Shown: one piece after another, positions 25,935 through 34,814 of the stretch
Numbering within the stretch: the stretch's first letter is position 1
Layout of the letters: each line of letters starts with the position of its first letter
NCBI RefSeq assembly: GCF_014075995.1
Contig: NZ_CP055153.1
Span: 4,774,001 to 4,838,000 of the forward strand
Direction of reading: 5' to 3'
Length of the DNA stretch: 64,000 nucleotides
Source: Adhaeribacter radiodurans
GTDB taxonomy: Bacteria > Bacteroidota > Bacteroidia > Cytophagales > Hymenobacteraceae
The notes under the pieces: generated by a model
Seen by the model: only the letters and a program-made list of their open reading frames with translations
Database searches by the model: none
What the model was told of the DNA's origin: nothing
Translations under genes and position numbers: made by a program

Positions 25935-26165
25935 TTATTTGGATCTTTTCAAGTTTCCAGGTGGCGGTGCTGATGTGGTTCAATGGTCTAAATTTGCCTC
26001 GTAGTTGGTAGGTCTCGTAAACCCCTCCCCCCTTGCGGGTACCTCCCCTAAAAACAGGGAAGGAGAAGCAGCTTTTCCTATTTTCTCCTTTCCTCAGCTC
26101 CACCTGCGGAATTCTGCTAAGCAGAATTAGAACCCTAGAATGCACTCCACTTAGCTACTTGGCTA
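25935..26165 (+). repeat. Family 1 palindromic repeat, copy C (degenerate left half of a pair)
   Basis: Outer end TTTGGATCTTTTCAAG, then GTGGCGGTGCTGATGTGGTTCAA and TTTGCCTCGT as in the other copies. The inner part carries a C-rich/G-rich insertion (about 26018-26070), and the inner end is degraded (CTCCACTTAGCTACTTGG). Copy D lies inverted about 150 bases downstream. Confidence 0.65.
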
Positions 26166-26316
26166 CAGCTAGTAAGGAAATAGAATTAGTAAATACATCT
26201 TTCTTTTTCAGTTAAATATTCCCTTTTCTCTCAAACATAGTTACCAAATTTTGGGTACAAACCGAGCATATTTCTAAAAGGAGAAAGCCAGAAAAGCAGG
26301 AGCTAGAATAAACGAC
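26166..26316. other. Spacer between repeat copies C and D
   Basis: AT-rich, no frame of interest and no terminator. It corresponds in position to the A-B spacer at 10201-10411 but is shorter, because the GC-rich patch lies within copy C. Confidence 0.4.
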
Positions 26317-26509
26317 ACCAGTTTGGCTGTTGAGGGCCTTCTAAGGTTCCGGTGTGGCATAGCCACATTCCACAGACGGAGTCGAGGAAAGGAAGCTTAG
26401 ACCAGCCCGAAAGTGCCAAACGAGGCCTGCCGGCCAGGAGGCAAACTTAGGCCGTTGAACCACATCAGCACCGCCAACTGGAGCCTTGAAAAGGCTCCAT
26501 AGAATAGCT
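26317..26509 (-). repeat. Family 1 palindromic repeat, copy D (right half of a pair)
   Basis: On the minus strand the outer end is a perfect hairpin TGGAGCCTT-TTC-AAGGCTCCA, followed by GGCGGTGCTGATGTGGTTCAA and TTTGCCTCCTGGCCGGC. The inner end is CCCTCAACAGCCAAACTGG. Its inner module shares CTTCCTTTCCTCGACTCCGT with copy A of the other pair. Confidence 0.8.
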
Positions 26510-26571
26510 CTTATTTACTAATAATATGTTCTTAGTTTTCTTATTAAGTACTACGTGCATATTATCAAGCT

Positions 26572-26600
26572 AAAGCAGTTGGAGCGCCCAACTGCTTTTT
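26572..26600 (+). terminator. Strong Rho-independent terminator
   Basis: AAAGCAGTTGG and its complement around a five-base AGCGC loop, followed by seven T. It is 640 bases beyond the last DUF4097 gene and just after the C/D repeat pair, so it would end a transcript that reads through the repeats and shields the DUF4331 gene. Confidence 0.8.
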
Positions 26601-26824
26601 TTATACTGCATCTAACCCTCCTTAAAACCACAGAATTGTACAAAAACAAGGCGGCATTACGTAATTAGCTCACTTTATGGTTTTAAATATTCTTATAATT
26701 CTTGTAAACATTTTTTTATTTTTCTTAAATCCGATCAGAATTACACTTCGTAGGTCTTTCCACAACCCGTTAATAATCCGCTGGTTAATTGGTCCTTTTC
26801 CCATTATTCATTTTTTACCTATAA

Positions 26825-29260
26825 ATGCCTATGAAAATGTTTACAAAGTCTGGCCTGCTGAAATCTGGGCTGGTAGTGGTGGCAGTAGCTTCCCTATCCG
26901 TAATTGGTACCCGCTTTAATTATCTGGAATCTTCAAGTCACCGCGAAGCGCCGATTATTGCGAACGATCCCCTGGCTGATAATACCGATGTGTATGCCTT
27001 CCGCAACCCGAAGAACAAAAACAACATGGTATTAATCGCCAACTACATTCCTTTTGAACACCCGGATGGTGGCCCTAACTACTTTAACTTTGGCGAAAAC
27101 ATTGCCTACGACATTCACATTAAAAACGACCCTGCTACCAAAGGCGATGATATTTTATATCGCTTTGAGTTTAAATTAAAAGACGAAGATCCAACTACTT
27201 TCTTTAACATCCGGCTGGGTAAACAAAATCGAAAAGCCACTTATACCTGTAAGAAAAGCACCGACAACGGAAAAACCTTTACTACTATAATATCCAATGG
27301 TATTGTTCCTCCGAACAACATTGGCCCTCGCTCCATCGAGAGTGCCGTAGGCCTAAACAGCAGCTACGATAAAGAAATGCAAAAAGGCATCATTACTGCT
27401 TCTACCGGCGAGAAAGTTTTCTGCGGACCAGTAGATGATCCGTTCTTTGTAGATATAGGAGCCATTTTCGACTTAGGCGCTACTCGTCCGAATAAAGCCG
27501 TTGATGGTTTAAAAAGAATGAACGTGCATACTATTGCCTTAGATGTTCCTATTGAATTATTGAACAAAGAAGGCCAGAAAGTAAGCAAATCCTGGAGCAT
27601 TCTGGATCCGGATTTTATTATCGGGGTGTGGGCTTCTGCCAGCCGCCGGCAAATTACGGTACGCGAAAGCAAAGGCAAAATCCGGCACGAGGGCGAGTAC
27701 GTGCAGGTTTCCCGCTTAGGCATGCCGCTAACCAACGAAGTTATTATTCCGATTGGTAAAAAAGACGAATGGAATTATTATTCGTCCAACAACGATCCGA
27801 AAGAATTCGAGAAATACTTTACCAACCCGGAATTAGCCCTGTACATGGATGATTCTAAATTTGGCGGAGCAGTACCTGGTTTATCGGCGCTGCGCATTCA
27901 AACTAAATCTCTGGGTGCATTCGATTTCCGGAACGGAGCCGATGGCTTGTATTCTTTATTAGGCGACCCCGCCACCAAAGGAACCGCCTTCGATAAACAA
28001 TTATTCGGTAATTATTTACTCCGGAAAGGCGAACCTCGCTCCGTGGATTTATTGCCTATTTTCATGACCGGTGTTCCTAATTTAGCACCTTACCAACTGG
28101 TTACCGGTAAAAAAGACGGCAATCCGCTGGCCGCCGGCAAGCCTTTTATCAATAACTTTTTGCCTACCTTCGGTGATATGCTGCGCGTAAATATGGCCGT
28201 ACCGCCAACCGACCGCGACTCGAAAGATTTTAGCAGTTTAGGATTAGTGCAAGCCGCTGTTTTAGGTATTGTTGATCCCCGTTATAATATGAGCACGGCT
28301 ATGCAGTTTATTCCGAACATGGATGGCTTCCCGAACGGTCGTCGCTTAGAAGATGACGTTACCCGGATTGAATTACAAGCAGTTAGTGGTATTGTATTGG
28401 CGGCCGTTGGTTTAGGTTACGATGATTATGATCCTATGGCCGGTACCGGCACCATAGGCGACGTAGAACAGCAACACAACAGCGATCCGATTATGATTAT
28501 GCCACCGGCTGGGGCTATTTTCACAAATGTACGGTCGGCCACTTTTGGTACCGGTAAAGGCAGCAGTTGGGAAAACTTTAAGTTCGACGCGAATTGCCAA
28601 ATAGATGTAACTGATAAAGTACGGAAAGCCTACGGTAACTTCCAGTTGACTAACTCCGATCCAAACTTTACCATTCCGGTTAACTACAAAGTATTAGGCG
28701 ATCCTTGCCCGGGTTCCGAAAAGAGTTTACGGGTAGTATTGGATTACCGCACCACGGCTAGTTTAGCAACACCGGCTTTAGTAAAAGTACTTACCTTTAC
28801 TACCGGCGTGGAGAAAAACGATGCCGAATTCCAAACCCGATTCCCTTTTGAAGCGGAACCCTGGAACGGTTACACCGAAGGTGGCCACGGCAACACGAAC
28901 GCCAGCGGCAACATCGATAATGCCAGCGCTAGCGCCAGTATTACGCCTTACAATGCACCGAATGGCTTAAACTTATCTTCCCCCGACGTGATGTTGAAGC
29001 AAATGGAAAATTTCCCGAACCCATCGCGCGATAAGACTACTTTCCGTTACCACGTAGCCCAACCTACCGAGGTAAGCCTGCTCATTTACGATGCGAACGG
29101 CAATTTAGTAGCTAGTCCGGTTAGTAAGGAAAAACGCGCCGCTGGTATGTACGAAGTATCGGTAAACGTGAGTAAATACCAGGGCGGTTTGTACTATGCC
29201 CGGATTGTAAACGGCAGCACCAAGTCAGATCAAACTTTAAAATTTGTAGTTTCTAAATAA
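26825..29260 (+). CDS. DUF4331 protein with T9SS type A sorting domain
   Basis: 811 residues. After an N-terminal hydrophobic segment (GLVVVAVASLSVIGT) comes SSHREAPIIANDPLADNTDV, the diagnostic opening of DUF4331, which fills most of the chain. The last 80 or so residues are a T9SS C-terminal domain: NFPNPSRDKTTFRYHV, VSLLIYDANGNLV, GMYEVSVNVSKYQGGLYYAR. The protein should cross the outer membrane by type IX secretion and be surface-attached or released. DUF4331 has no settled function. It heads a probable cluster with a TPR protein, a small Cys/His protein and a TonB receptor. An in-frame ATG lies two codons after the first. Confidence 0.88.
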   Translation: MPMKMFTKSGLLKSGLVVVAVASLSVIGTRFNYLESSSHREAPIIANDPLADNTDVYAFRNPKNKNNMVLIANYIPFEHPDGGPNYFNFGENIAYDIHIKNDPATKGDDILYRFEFKLKDEDPTTFFNIRLGKQNRKATYTCKKSTDNGKTFTTIISNGIVPPNNIGPRSIESAVGLNSSYDKEMQKGIITASTGEKVFCGPVDDPFFVDIGAIFDLGATRPNKAVDGLKRMNVHTIALDVPIELLNKEGQKVSKSWSILDPDFIIGVWASASRRQITVRESKGKIRHEGEYVQVSRLGMPLTNEVIIPIGKKDEWNYYSSNNDPKEFEKYFTNPELALYMDDSKFGGAVPGLSALRIQTKSLGAFDFRNGADGLYSLLGDPATKGTAFDKQLFGNYLLRKGEPRSVDLLPIFMTGVPNLAPYQLVTGKKDGNPLAAGKPFINNFLPTFGDMLRVNMAVPPTDRDSKDFSSLGLVQAAVLGIVDPRYNMSTAMQFIPNMDGFPNGRRLEDDVTRIELQAVSGIVLAAVGLGYDDYDPMAGTGTIGDVEQQHNSDPIMIMPPAGAIFTNVRSATFGTGKGSSWENFKFDANCQIDVTDKVRKAYGNFQLTNSDPNFTIPVNYKVLGDPCPGSEKSLRVVLDYRTTASLATPALVKVLTFTTGVEKNDAEFQTRFPFEAEPWNGYTEGGHGNTNASGNIDNASASASITPYNAPNGLNLSSPDVMLKQMENFPNPSRDKTTFRYHVAQPTEVSLLIYDANGNLVASPVSKEKRAAGMYEVSVNVSKYQGGLYYARIVNGSTKSDQTLKFVVSK

Positions 29261-29271
29261 GTAAAGTCTAT

Positions 29272-29302
29272 AAAGGCCAGGGGTAAAGCCTGGCCTTTAT
29301 TT
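29272..29302 (+). terminator. Rho-independent terminator after the DUF4331 gene
   Basis: AAAGGCCAGG and CCTGGCCTTT form a perfect 10-bp stem with a seven-base loop, followed by ATTTAAGTTTT. It starts 12 bases after the stop codon and separates DUF4331 from the TPR gene, at least in part. Confidence 0.8.
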
Positions 29303-29337
29303 AAGTTTTGATGATTACTCAAATGTCTACTATATGG

Positions 29338-29448
29338 TAGGCCTCTGGCCGGGATAACTGATAAACAATTTTTAAAAGCAAATCAGCAACAAGTTTCTAC
29401 CGGCCAGAAACCGGACGATAATTTTCACGAGCGAGGACGCTCGCGATA
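29338..29448. repeat. Family 2 palindromic repeat, copy 2 (one arm missing)
   Basis: It has the inner arms (GGCCTCTGGCCGG at about 29340 and CCGGCCAGAAACCGG at about 29400) and the right terminal arm CACGAGCGAGGACGCTCGCG. The left terminal arm is absent. It matches copy 3 read in reverse, including CCGGACGATAA. Confidence 0.75.
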
Positions 29449-29547
29449 TAATTAAAACTTAACCTTATCTTCAAAGAGCTACCTTTCACCTGCTTAATCG
29501 AAACACGAAACCGCAGCTTTATTTAAAGAACAAAACCAATCGTAATT

Positions 29548-30888
29548 ATGAAAAAGAATTACTTTTATATAGCTACTACCGCCGTATTGCTGGTAACCGC
29601 CATTGTATTCTACCAAAAATACCAGAATGTTTCGGATCCTATTCCGCCGCTGCACGAACGACAAGGCCCTATTTCTACTACCAGCGAATGGTTAAATACC
29701 AAAGCGGCCATTCAAGGTTTGCAACGCAAGCTCCGCGAAAAACCCGGCGATTTAAAAAGTAAGTTATTGTTAGGTTTGGCTTACATGCAGGAAGCCCGCA
29801 TTACCGGCGAACACCCGTACTATTATCCGGCCGCGCTTGGCTTAATTCAGGATGTTTTAGACCATGAATCATCTGACCAGGTATTGATCTATGAAGCTAC
29901 GGTAGCCAAAGCTACCATTCAGTTGTCGCTGCACCAATTTGAAAAAGCCTTGGAAACAGGTAAAGAAGCCCTGAAAATTAACGACCACGGGGCGGCGGTT
30001 TACGGGGTATTGTGCGATGCCAACGTGGAATTAGGCCATTACGAAGAAGCCATTGCTATGGCCGATAAAATGAGTTCGCTGCGTCCTGATTTAAAATCGT
30101 ATTCACGGGTTTCGTATTTGCGGGAAATTCACGGCGATATGCCAGGAGCGATTGAAGCCATGCAACTAGCTGCTACCGCAGGTTTCCCGGGTCTGGAACA
30201 AACCTCGTGGGTTTTAGTAACGCTGGGCAGTTTATATGAAAAAACCGGCGACCTGAAAAATGCCGAAGCTCAGTATAACAAAGCTTTAGGTCAATCACCT
30301 AATTATGCTTTTGCCATTAGTGGTCTGGGGCGGTTAGCTGTTAAAAGCAAAGATTACGACAAAGCCACCCAGCTATTTACGAAAGCCGCCACTATTTTAC
30401 CGGAATTTTCTTTTCAGGAAGAATTAGTGCGCTTGTACCAGCACCAGGGACAAACCAAAAAAGCTGAAGCCACCTTAAAAGAATTACTAGCCGGCCTGGA
30501 AGAAGATCAGGAAGCCGGCCACGTAGTAGATTTGGAACTGGCTAATATTTACCTGGAGTTAGGCAAAGATCCAAATACAGCTCTTACTTACGCTTTAAAA
30601 GAACACAAAAAACGACCCGACAACATTGACGTTTGCAAAACTCTGGCCCAGATTTATTACCAAAAGAAAGAGTATGCTACAGCAGCCAGTTATTTGAAAA
30701 AAGCTACCCGTACCAACAGTCAGGCAGCGGATTTAGTGTGTCTGGATGGCTTAGTCAAATACCATTTAGGCAACCAGGTAGAAGGCGCAAACTTAATCCA
30801 AAAGTCGTTGGCCATAAACCCCTACCAGAACACCCATCTAAGTACGGAAGGTAAAAATCTGGTGCACAAATCTATTTCTAAAATTTAG
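29548..30888 (+). CDS. TPR-repeat protein with N-terminal membrane anchor
   Basis: 446 residues. One N-terminal membrane helix or uncleaved signal (YFYIATTAVLLVTAIVFYQK), then about eight TPR units from residue 60 on (for example FEKALETGKEALKINDHGAA, GSLYEKTGDLKNAEAQYNKA and LGRLAVKSKDYDKATQLFTK). The repeats would be periplasmic and act as a docking surface. It lies between the DUF4331 gene and the TonB receptor on the same strand, so a role in assembly or handling of the same substrate is likely, but it cannot be specified. Confidence 0.8.
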   Translation: MKKNYFYIATTAVLLVTAIVFYQKYQNVSDPIPPLHERQGPISTTSEWLNTKAAIQGLQRKLREKPGDLKSKLLLGLAYMQEARITGEHPYYYPAALGLIQDVLDHESSDQVLIYEATVAKATIQLSLHQFEKALETGKEALKINDHGAAVYGVLCDANVELGHYEEAIAMADKMSSLRPDLKSYSRVSYLREIHGDMPGAIEAMQLAATAGFPGLEQTSWVLVTLGSLYEKTGDLKNAEAQYNKALGQSPNYAFAISGLGRLAVKSKDYDKATQLFTKAATILPEFSFQEELVRLYQHQGQTKKAEATLKELLAGLEEDQEAGHVVDLELANIYLELGKDPNTALTYALKEHKKRPDNIDVCKTLAQIYYQKKEYATAASYLKKATRTNSQAADLVCLDGLVKYHLGNQVEGANLIQKSLAINPYQNTHLSTEGKNLVHKSISKI

Positions 30889-31035
30889 GTTAGGTTTCGG
30901 CTTAAAGCAACTTTTTTCGTAAGGTGTTCACCTATTGCAAAATTTTAGCCTTTCTCTAAAACGAAAAAATAGTTTTGCCTGCTTTACTTTAGCAGCTACC
31001 AATTAGCTACAGTTACTAATTTTAATCTTTCTATC

Positions 31036-31428
31036 ATGTTTAAAACCCTTACCGTTTATTGTATGCTGGTCAGCTACTTTTTAGTAGTGCTGGTTACTAA
31101 TATTACTACGGTAAATGCGGTTAAATATACCCAAGCGTATAACGTTGGTGAGCCCTACGTGCACGCTCCCGACTGCCAACAACGGTATTACTTACAGTTT
31201 GATTGTTTTGAACAATGCAACAATCCGGAGCTAAGCAATGCATCTGATATACCTGTTAATCAGTATCTTTATTTACTAGCCAATGGCCCCGATTTGCATC
31301 ATCTCGTAACTTTGGTATGGACTGATGCCTGTTATTTGTCTACTGTAAATTTAGATTTTCCTCCCCAAAAAGTATTTCTTACCTCAGGTTTTTCGCCCAT
31401 TTATTGCCCTCCTCCGAACACGATTTAA
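31036..31428 (+). CDS. Small exported Cys/His-containing protein upstream of a TonB receptor
   Basis: 130 residues with a signal peptide (MLVSYFLVVLVTNITTVNA). The mature chain has six cysteines (HAPDCQQ, QFDCFEQC, TDACYLS, PIYCPPP) and three His, including a DLHHLV pair. No known domain recognised. The position, about 100 bases before a TonB-dependent receptor on the same strand, recalls the small accessory proteins that precede metal- or cofactor-uptake receptors in Bacteroidota. The paired Cys/His residues allow metal binding or disulfides; that is inference. Start: the first ATG, giving a plausible signal peptide. Confidence 0.6.
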   Translation: MFKTLTVYCMLVSYFLVVLVTNITTVNAVKYTQAYNVGEPYVHAPDCQQRYYLQFDCFEQCNNPELSNASDIPVNQYLYLLANGPDLHHLVTLVWTDACYLSTVNLDFPPQKVFLTSGFSPIYCPPPNTI

Positions 31429-31536
31429 AGCCTCTTAGCAACGCTTTGCGTTTTACTATCTCTTCTTTAAATGGCTTTCACCCGATAAGTTTTGGGCATT
31501 CTTCTGTGCCTGTCTTATCCTGAACTAAATCTTATT

Positions 31537-33864
31537 ATGCAATACTTTTACCAAGGAACGGCTGTATCCTCACTAATAGAGGCATGTCGTAATCGTACAA
31601 ACTTACGCCGCTTACTTATGACTTGTTTTTTCTTATGCGGTGCTCTTTCTGCCTCGGCGCATAAAATTTCTATAAAAGGAGTAGTATACGGCAAAAACAC
31701 CAACACACCTTTATCTGGCGCTACCGTTAAAATAGTAAATACTTCCAAAGTTTCTACTACCGATAACTTTGGCGTGTACATTTTTACTAATCTGGCCGAT
31801 GGTCCTTACGAATTACAGATATCTTACCTGGGTTACGAACAAAGCCGGGCAAAGGTAGTAGTAACCAAGGCTGCTCCGGCCAAAGTAGTTACGCACCTGG
31901 AAACCGGCAACTTACAATTAGCAGAGGTGGCGGTTTCTGCCGCTCAGGAGAAGCCCTTAAACATTATCAGTTCCGTAGACTTACAAATGCGGCCTATCCA
32001 GAATTCGCAGGAAGTATTACGTTTTATTCCGGGTCTGGTAATTGCCCAACACGCCGGTGGCGGCAAAGCCGAACAAATATTTCTGCGTGGTTTTGATATT
32101 GACCATGGTACCGATATTAACCTGACGGCCGATGGTATGCCGGTAAACATGGTATCGCACGCGCACGGACAAGGCTACTCCGACTTACACTTTCTTATTC
32201 CGGAAACCATTCAGGCCGTAGATTTTGGCAAAGGACCGTACCAGGCCAACAAAGGTAATTTTGCTACGGCCGGTTACGCCGACTTCCGTACCCGCCCTGC
32301 CCTTGATAAAAACAGTTTAAAGTTAGAAGCCGGTCGTTTTGATAATTACCGGGCGGTAGGCATGTTTAATTTGCTCGGACCCGCTGCCCGGCAGAAACAC
32401 CAGAATGCGTACCTGGCTACCGAATATTTATTTAATAACGGGTATTTCAATTTGCCACAAAACCTAAACCGGTTAAATATTTTTGGTCGCTATCAAAGTA
32501 TTATCAACGACAAAACTATTATTAATGCTTCTTTATCGGCTTTTCGGAGCAAGTGGGGTGCTTCGGGCCAGATTCCGGGACGGGCAGTAAAGCAAGGCCT
32601 TATCAGTCGGTTTGGGGCGATTGATAGCAGCGAAGGCGGTAATACGGCTCGTTACAACGCTACTATTTCACTGGAGAAAATGCTGGCGCACGAAGCCGTA
32701 CTCAAAAACCAGATATACCTGATAAAATACGATTTTAATCTGTATTCTAATTTTACTTTATTTCTGAACGATCCGGTAAACGGCGACGAAATCCGGCAGC
32801 GCGAAAACCGCACGATTTACGGCTACCAGGGCAATTACGAAAAAGAACTTAATTTGCTCGGCAAATCGCTCCGGAGCGACATCGGCATTGGCCTACGCTA
32901 CGACGATGTGAATGGTTCCGAACTGTCGCGTACCCGGAACCGCGTTTTTTTATCACCTGTGCAAAAGGGAAATACCAACGAAGCCAACGCTTACGCTTAC
33001 CTAAGCGAAACCTGGCAATTATCGCCCCGCTTATCAATAAATGCCGCTTTGCGTTTCGACCAGTTTCACTTTAAATACGAAAACTTACTATCCAGCGACT
33101 CTTTAGCTTCGGTATTAAAAGCTAACCGCAACCGGTTCAGTCCTAAGTTAAATATTTCGTACATGCTTTCCCCTTCAGTGCAATTGTATTTAAATACCGG
33201 ACAGGGATTTCACTCGAACGATACCCGGGTTTCGGTGTTGCCCAATAGCCGCGAAATTTTACCTAAAGCTACTGGCGCTGATTTGGGCGTAACTTTTAAA
33301 CCGGTCAATCGGTTGTTTGTGAACGCAGCCCTCTGGTTTTTAGATTTAGAACAAGAGTTTGTGTACGTTGGTGACGAAGGCATTGTGGAACCTTCGGGCA
33401 AAACCCGCCGCTACGGTTTAGATATATCGGCCCGTTATCAGTTTACGAATAATTTGTTTGCTGATGCCGATGTGAACCTGGCTCACCCCCGCGCCCGCAA
33501 TGCGGAAGCCAATGCTTATTACATTCCGCTGGCTCCTACTGCTACTAGCGCCGGTGGTTTTACTTACCAATCGCCGGATAAATTTAGAGGCAGTTTGCGT
33601 TACCGCTACGTAGCCGACCGCGCTGCCAACGAAGATTACAGCTTAACCGCTAGTGGCTATTTTTTACTCGACGCTGTTGCCGCTTACACATTTAAAAAGC
33701 TCGAATTTAAACTAAGCGCTGAAAATTTACTAAATCAGGAATGGGAAGAAGCCCAGTTCGAAACCGAATCGCAGCTACGCGGCGAAACCAAACCTGTAAC
33801 GGAAATTAACTTTACCCCCGGTACACCCTTTTTTTTTAAAGCGGGGATTACGTATAATTTTTAA
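31537..33864 (+). CDS. TonB-dependent outer-membrane receptor with CarboxypepD_reg-like domain
   Basis: 775 residues from the ATG at 31537; a TTG at 31492 and an ATG at 31618 are alternatives. The latter gives a clean signal peptide (MTCFFLCGALSASA). Residues after the signal form a CarboxypepD_reg-like domain (ISIKGVVYGKNTNTPLSGAT ... DGPYELQISYLGYE). Next is the plug (LQMRPIQNSQEVLRFIPGLV, IFLRGFDIDHGTDINLTADG) with a His-rich loop MVSHAHGQGYSDLHF, then a 22-strand-type barrel ending FFFKAGITYNF. The substrate is not evident. The His-containing plug loop and the upstream Cys/His protein make a metal or metal complex a reasonable guess. No SusD partner. Confidence 0.86.
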   Translation: MQYFYQGTAVSSLIEACRNRTNLRRLLMTCFFLCGALSASAHKISIKGVVYGKNTNTPLSGATVKIVNTSKVSTTDNFGVYIFTNLADGPYELQISYLGYEQSRAKVVVTKAAPAKVVTHLETGNLQLAEVAVSAAQEKPLNIISSVDLQMRPIQNSQEVLRFIPGLVIAQHAGGGKAEQIFLRGFDIDHGTDINLTADGMPVNMVSHAHGQGYSDLHFLIPETIQAVDFGKGPYQANKGNFATAGYADFRTRPALDKNSLKLEAGRFDNYRAVGMFNLLGPAARQKHQNAYLATEYLFNNGYFNLPQNLNRLNIFGRYQSIINDKTIINASLSAFRSKWGASGQIPGRAVKQGLISRFGAIDSSEGGNTARYNATISLEKMLAHEAVLKNQIYLIKYDFNLYSNFTLFLNDPVNGDEIRQRENRTIYGYQGNYEKELNLLGKSLRSDIGIGLRYDDVNGSELSRTRNRVFLSPVQKGNTNEANAYAYLSETWQLSPRLSINAALRFDQFHFKYENLLSSDSLASVLKANRNRFSPKLNISYMLSPSVQLYLNTGQGFHSNDTRVSVLPNSREILPKATGADLGVTFKPVNRLFVNAALWFLDLEQEFVYVGDEGIVEPSGKTRRYGLDISARYQFTNNLFADADVNLAHPRARNAEANAYYIPLAPTATSAGGFTYQSPDKFRGSLRYRYVADRAANEDYSLTASGYFLLDAVAAYTFKKLEFKLSAENLLNQEWEEAQFETESQLRGETKPVTEINFTPGTPFFFKAGITYNF

Positions 33865-33902
33865 TTAAAAAATAATAAACTGTTGCAGAATAACTGAATT
33901 AA

Positions 33903-33937
33903 AGCGTAACCGGCACACTCTTGTTTGTCGGTTACTC
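33903..33937. terminator. Hairpin between convergent TonB-receptor and cupin genes
   Basis: GTAACCG and CGGTTAC pair around a loop of about 15 bases, with flanking TTTAA on one side. It lies in the 97-base gap between two convergent genes, and the T tail is short, so it may serve as a weak bidirectional terminator. Confidence 0.45.
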
Positions 33938-33961
33938 TAACCTATTTTAAACTAACATTTA

Positions 33962-34735
33962 CTACCGGAAGTATTTTTCCAAAGCTTTATCTTCCCCTTT
34001 CCATTGCGCAATTTTGGCTAAGGAATTAACTAATGGCTCTTGAATAAAGCCGGGAACGTCGGGTAAATAGGTGCCGCTGTAGCCTAAAAGCAAGGCCATG
34101 TGCCAGGGGTTTTTCGTAATGGAGCCATCAAATTGCCCGTCGTTGGCTAAGCCATATACCACCCGTACGCTTTTTTCCAGACCACCGGCCGGGCTTACTT
34201 TAACCCGCAGGAGAATAGTTTCATTAGTAGGATTAGAAAAATAATGCAATTCTCCTTTACGTGCCGTAGCATTTTGCCCTTCGTTTACCCGGTATTCTTT
34301 TCCATTTCGGCCCACCAGAGCCTGGCCTTTTAAAACGGTAAAATGCTCGTCAAATTTTTTATGATAATGCCAGGCATTGCCCCCGTGGGGTTCTACTTCC
34401 ACCTGTATTAATTCGTAGGCACCGTTCGTTTCCGCTCCGGTTTTCAAAAACGTAGACTTATAGTTACCCTCGCTATTGTACACCGTGCGGTCGGAGCGGT
34501 TTCCTACGCTTAAATCCAAAGGTGGCAGAAATAAGGCAAATACGGTTATTGCTACAAACAGAAAAAGCACCAGAAAGATAGGAAAGCCCACCAAGGTATA
34601 TAATAACCGGATACCCCAGTGGTGTGAATGCTTCCAGATACGAAAAACGCCAGTGGGATAGAATAAAAAAGAAGTCCATTTCCACGAGTTAGTGTTGGAT
34701 ACAGTTGGATTGAAAGCAGTTGTTAGGTTATTCAT
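33962..34735 (-). CDS. Membrane-anchored cupin-domain protein
   Basis: 257 residues. Residues about 45-75 form one membrane helix (LLYTLVGFPIFLVLFLFVAI). The C-terminal part is a cupin: HYHKKFDEHFTVLKG at about 124-138 supplies the first metal-binding motif (HxHxxxxEH), and ARKGELHYFSN the second. A cupin with its own membrane anchor and about 70 residues past the barrel is unusual. It is divergent from an AraC-type regulator across 79 bases, so the regulator probably controls it. Enzymatic or sugar-binding function unknown. Confidence 0.75.
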   Translation of the reverse strand: MNNLTTAFNPTVSNTNSWKWTSFLFYPTGVFRIWKHSHHWGIRLLYTLVGFPIFLVLFLFVAITVFALFLPPLDLSVGNRSDRTVYNSEGNYKSTFLKTGAETNGAYELIQVEVEPHGGNAWHYHKKFDEHFTVLKGQALVGRNGKEYRVNEGQNATARKGELHYFSNPTNETILLRVKVSPAGGLEKSVRVVYGLANDGQFDGSITKNPWHMALLLGYSGTYLPDVPGFIQEPLVNSLAKIAQWKGEDKALEKYFR

Positions 34736-34752
34736 AAGTTTTGTTTTTTTTA

Positions 34753-34764
34753 TACAAATTTGTA
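34753..34764. promoter_or_regulatory. Candidate operator palindrome between cupin and AraC genes
   Basis: TACAAATTTGTA is a perfect 12-bp palindrome in the 79-base gap between the two divergent genes, 18 bases before the cupin start and 51 before the regulator start. It is AT-rich, and AraC proteins usually bind direct rather than inverted sites, so this is tentative. Confidence 0.3.
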
Positions 34765-34814
34765 CCTTAAACCGATGGGTGTGCTACGGATAAACGGATT
34801 TTGATTACGGCAAA

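Noticed and set aside
26677-26919. 80-codon hydrophobic frame before the DUF4331 gene
   Set aside because: The last third overlaps the start of the DUF4331 gene in another frame; AT-rich spacers often give such hydrophobic translations.
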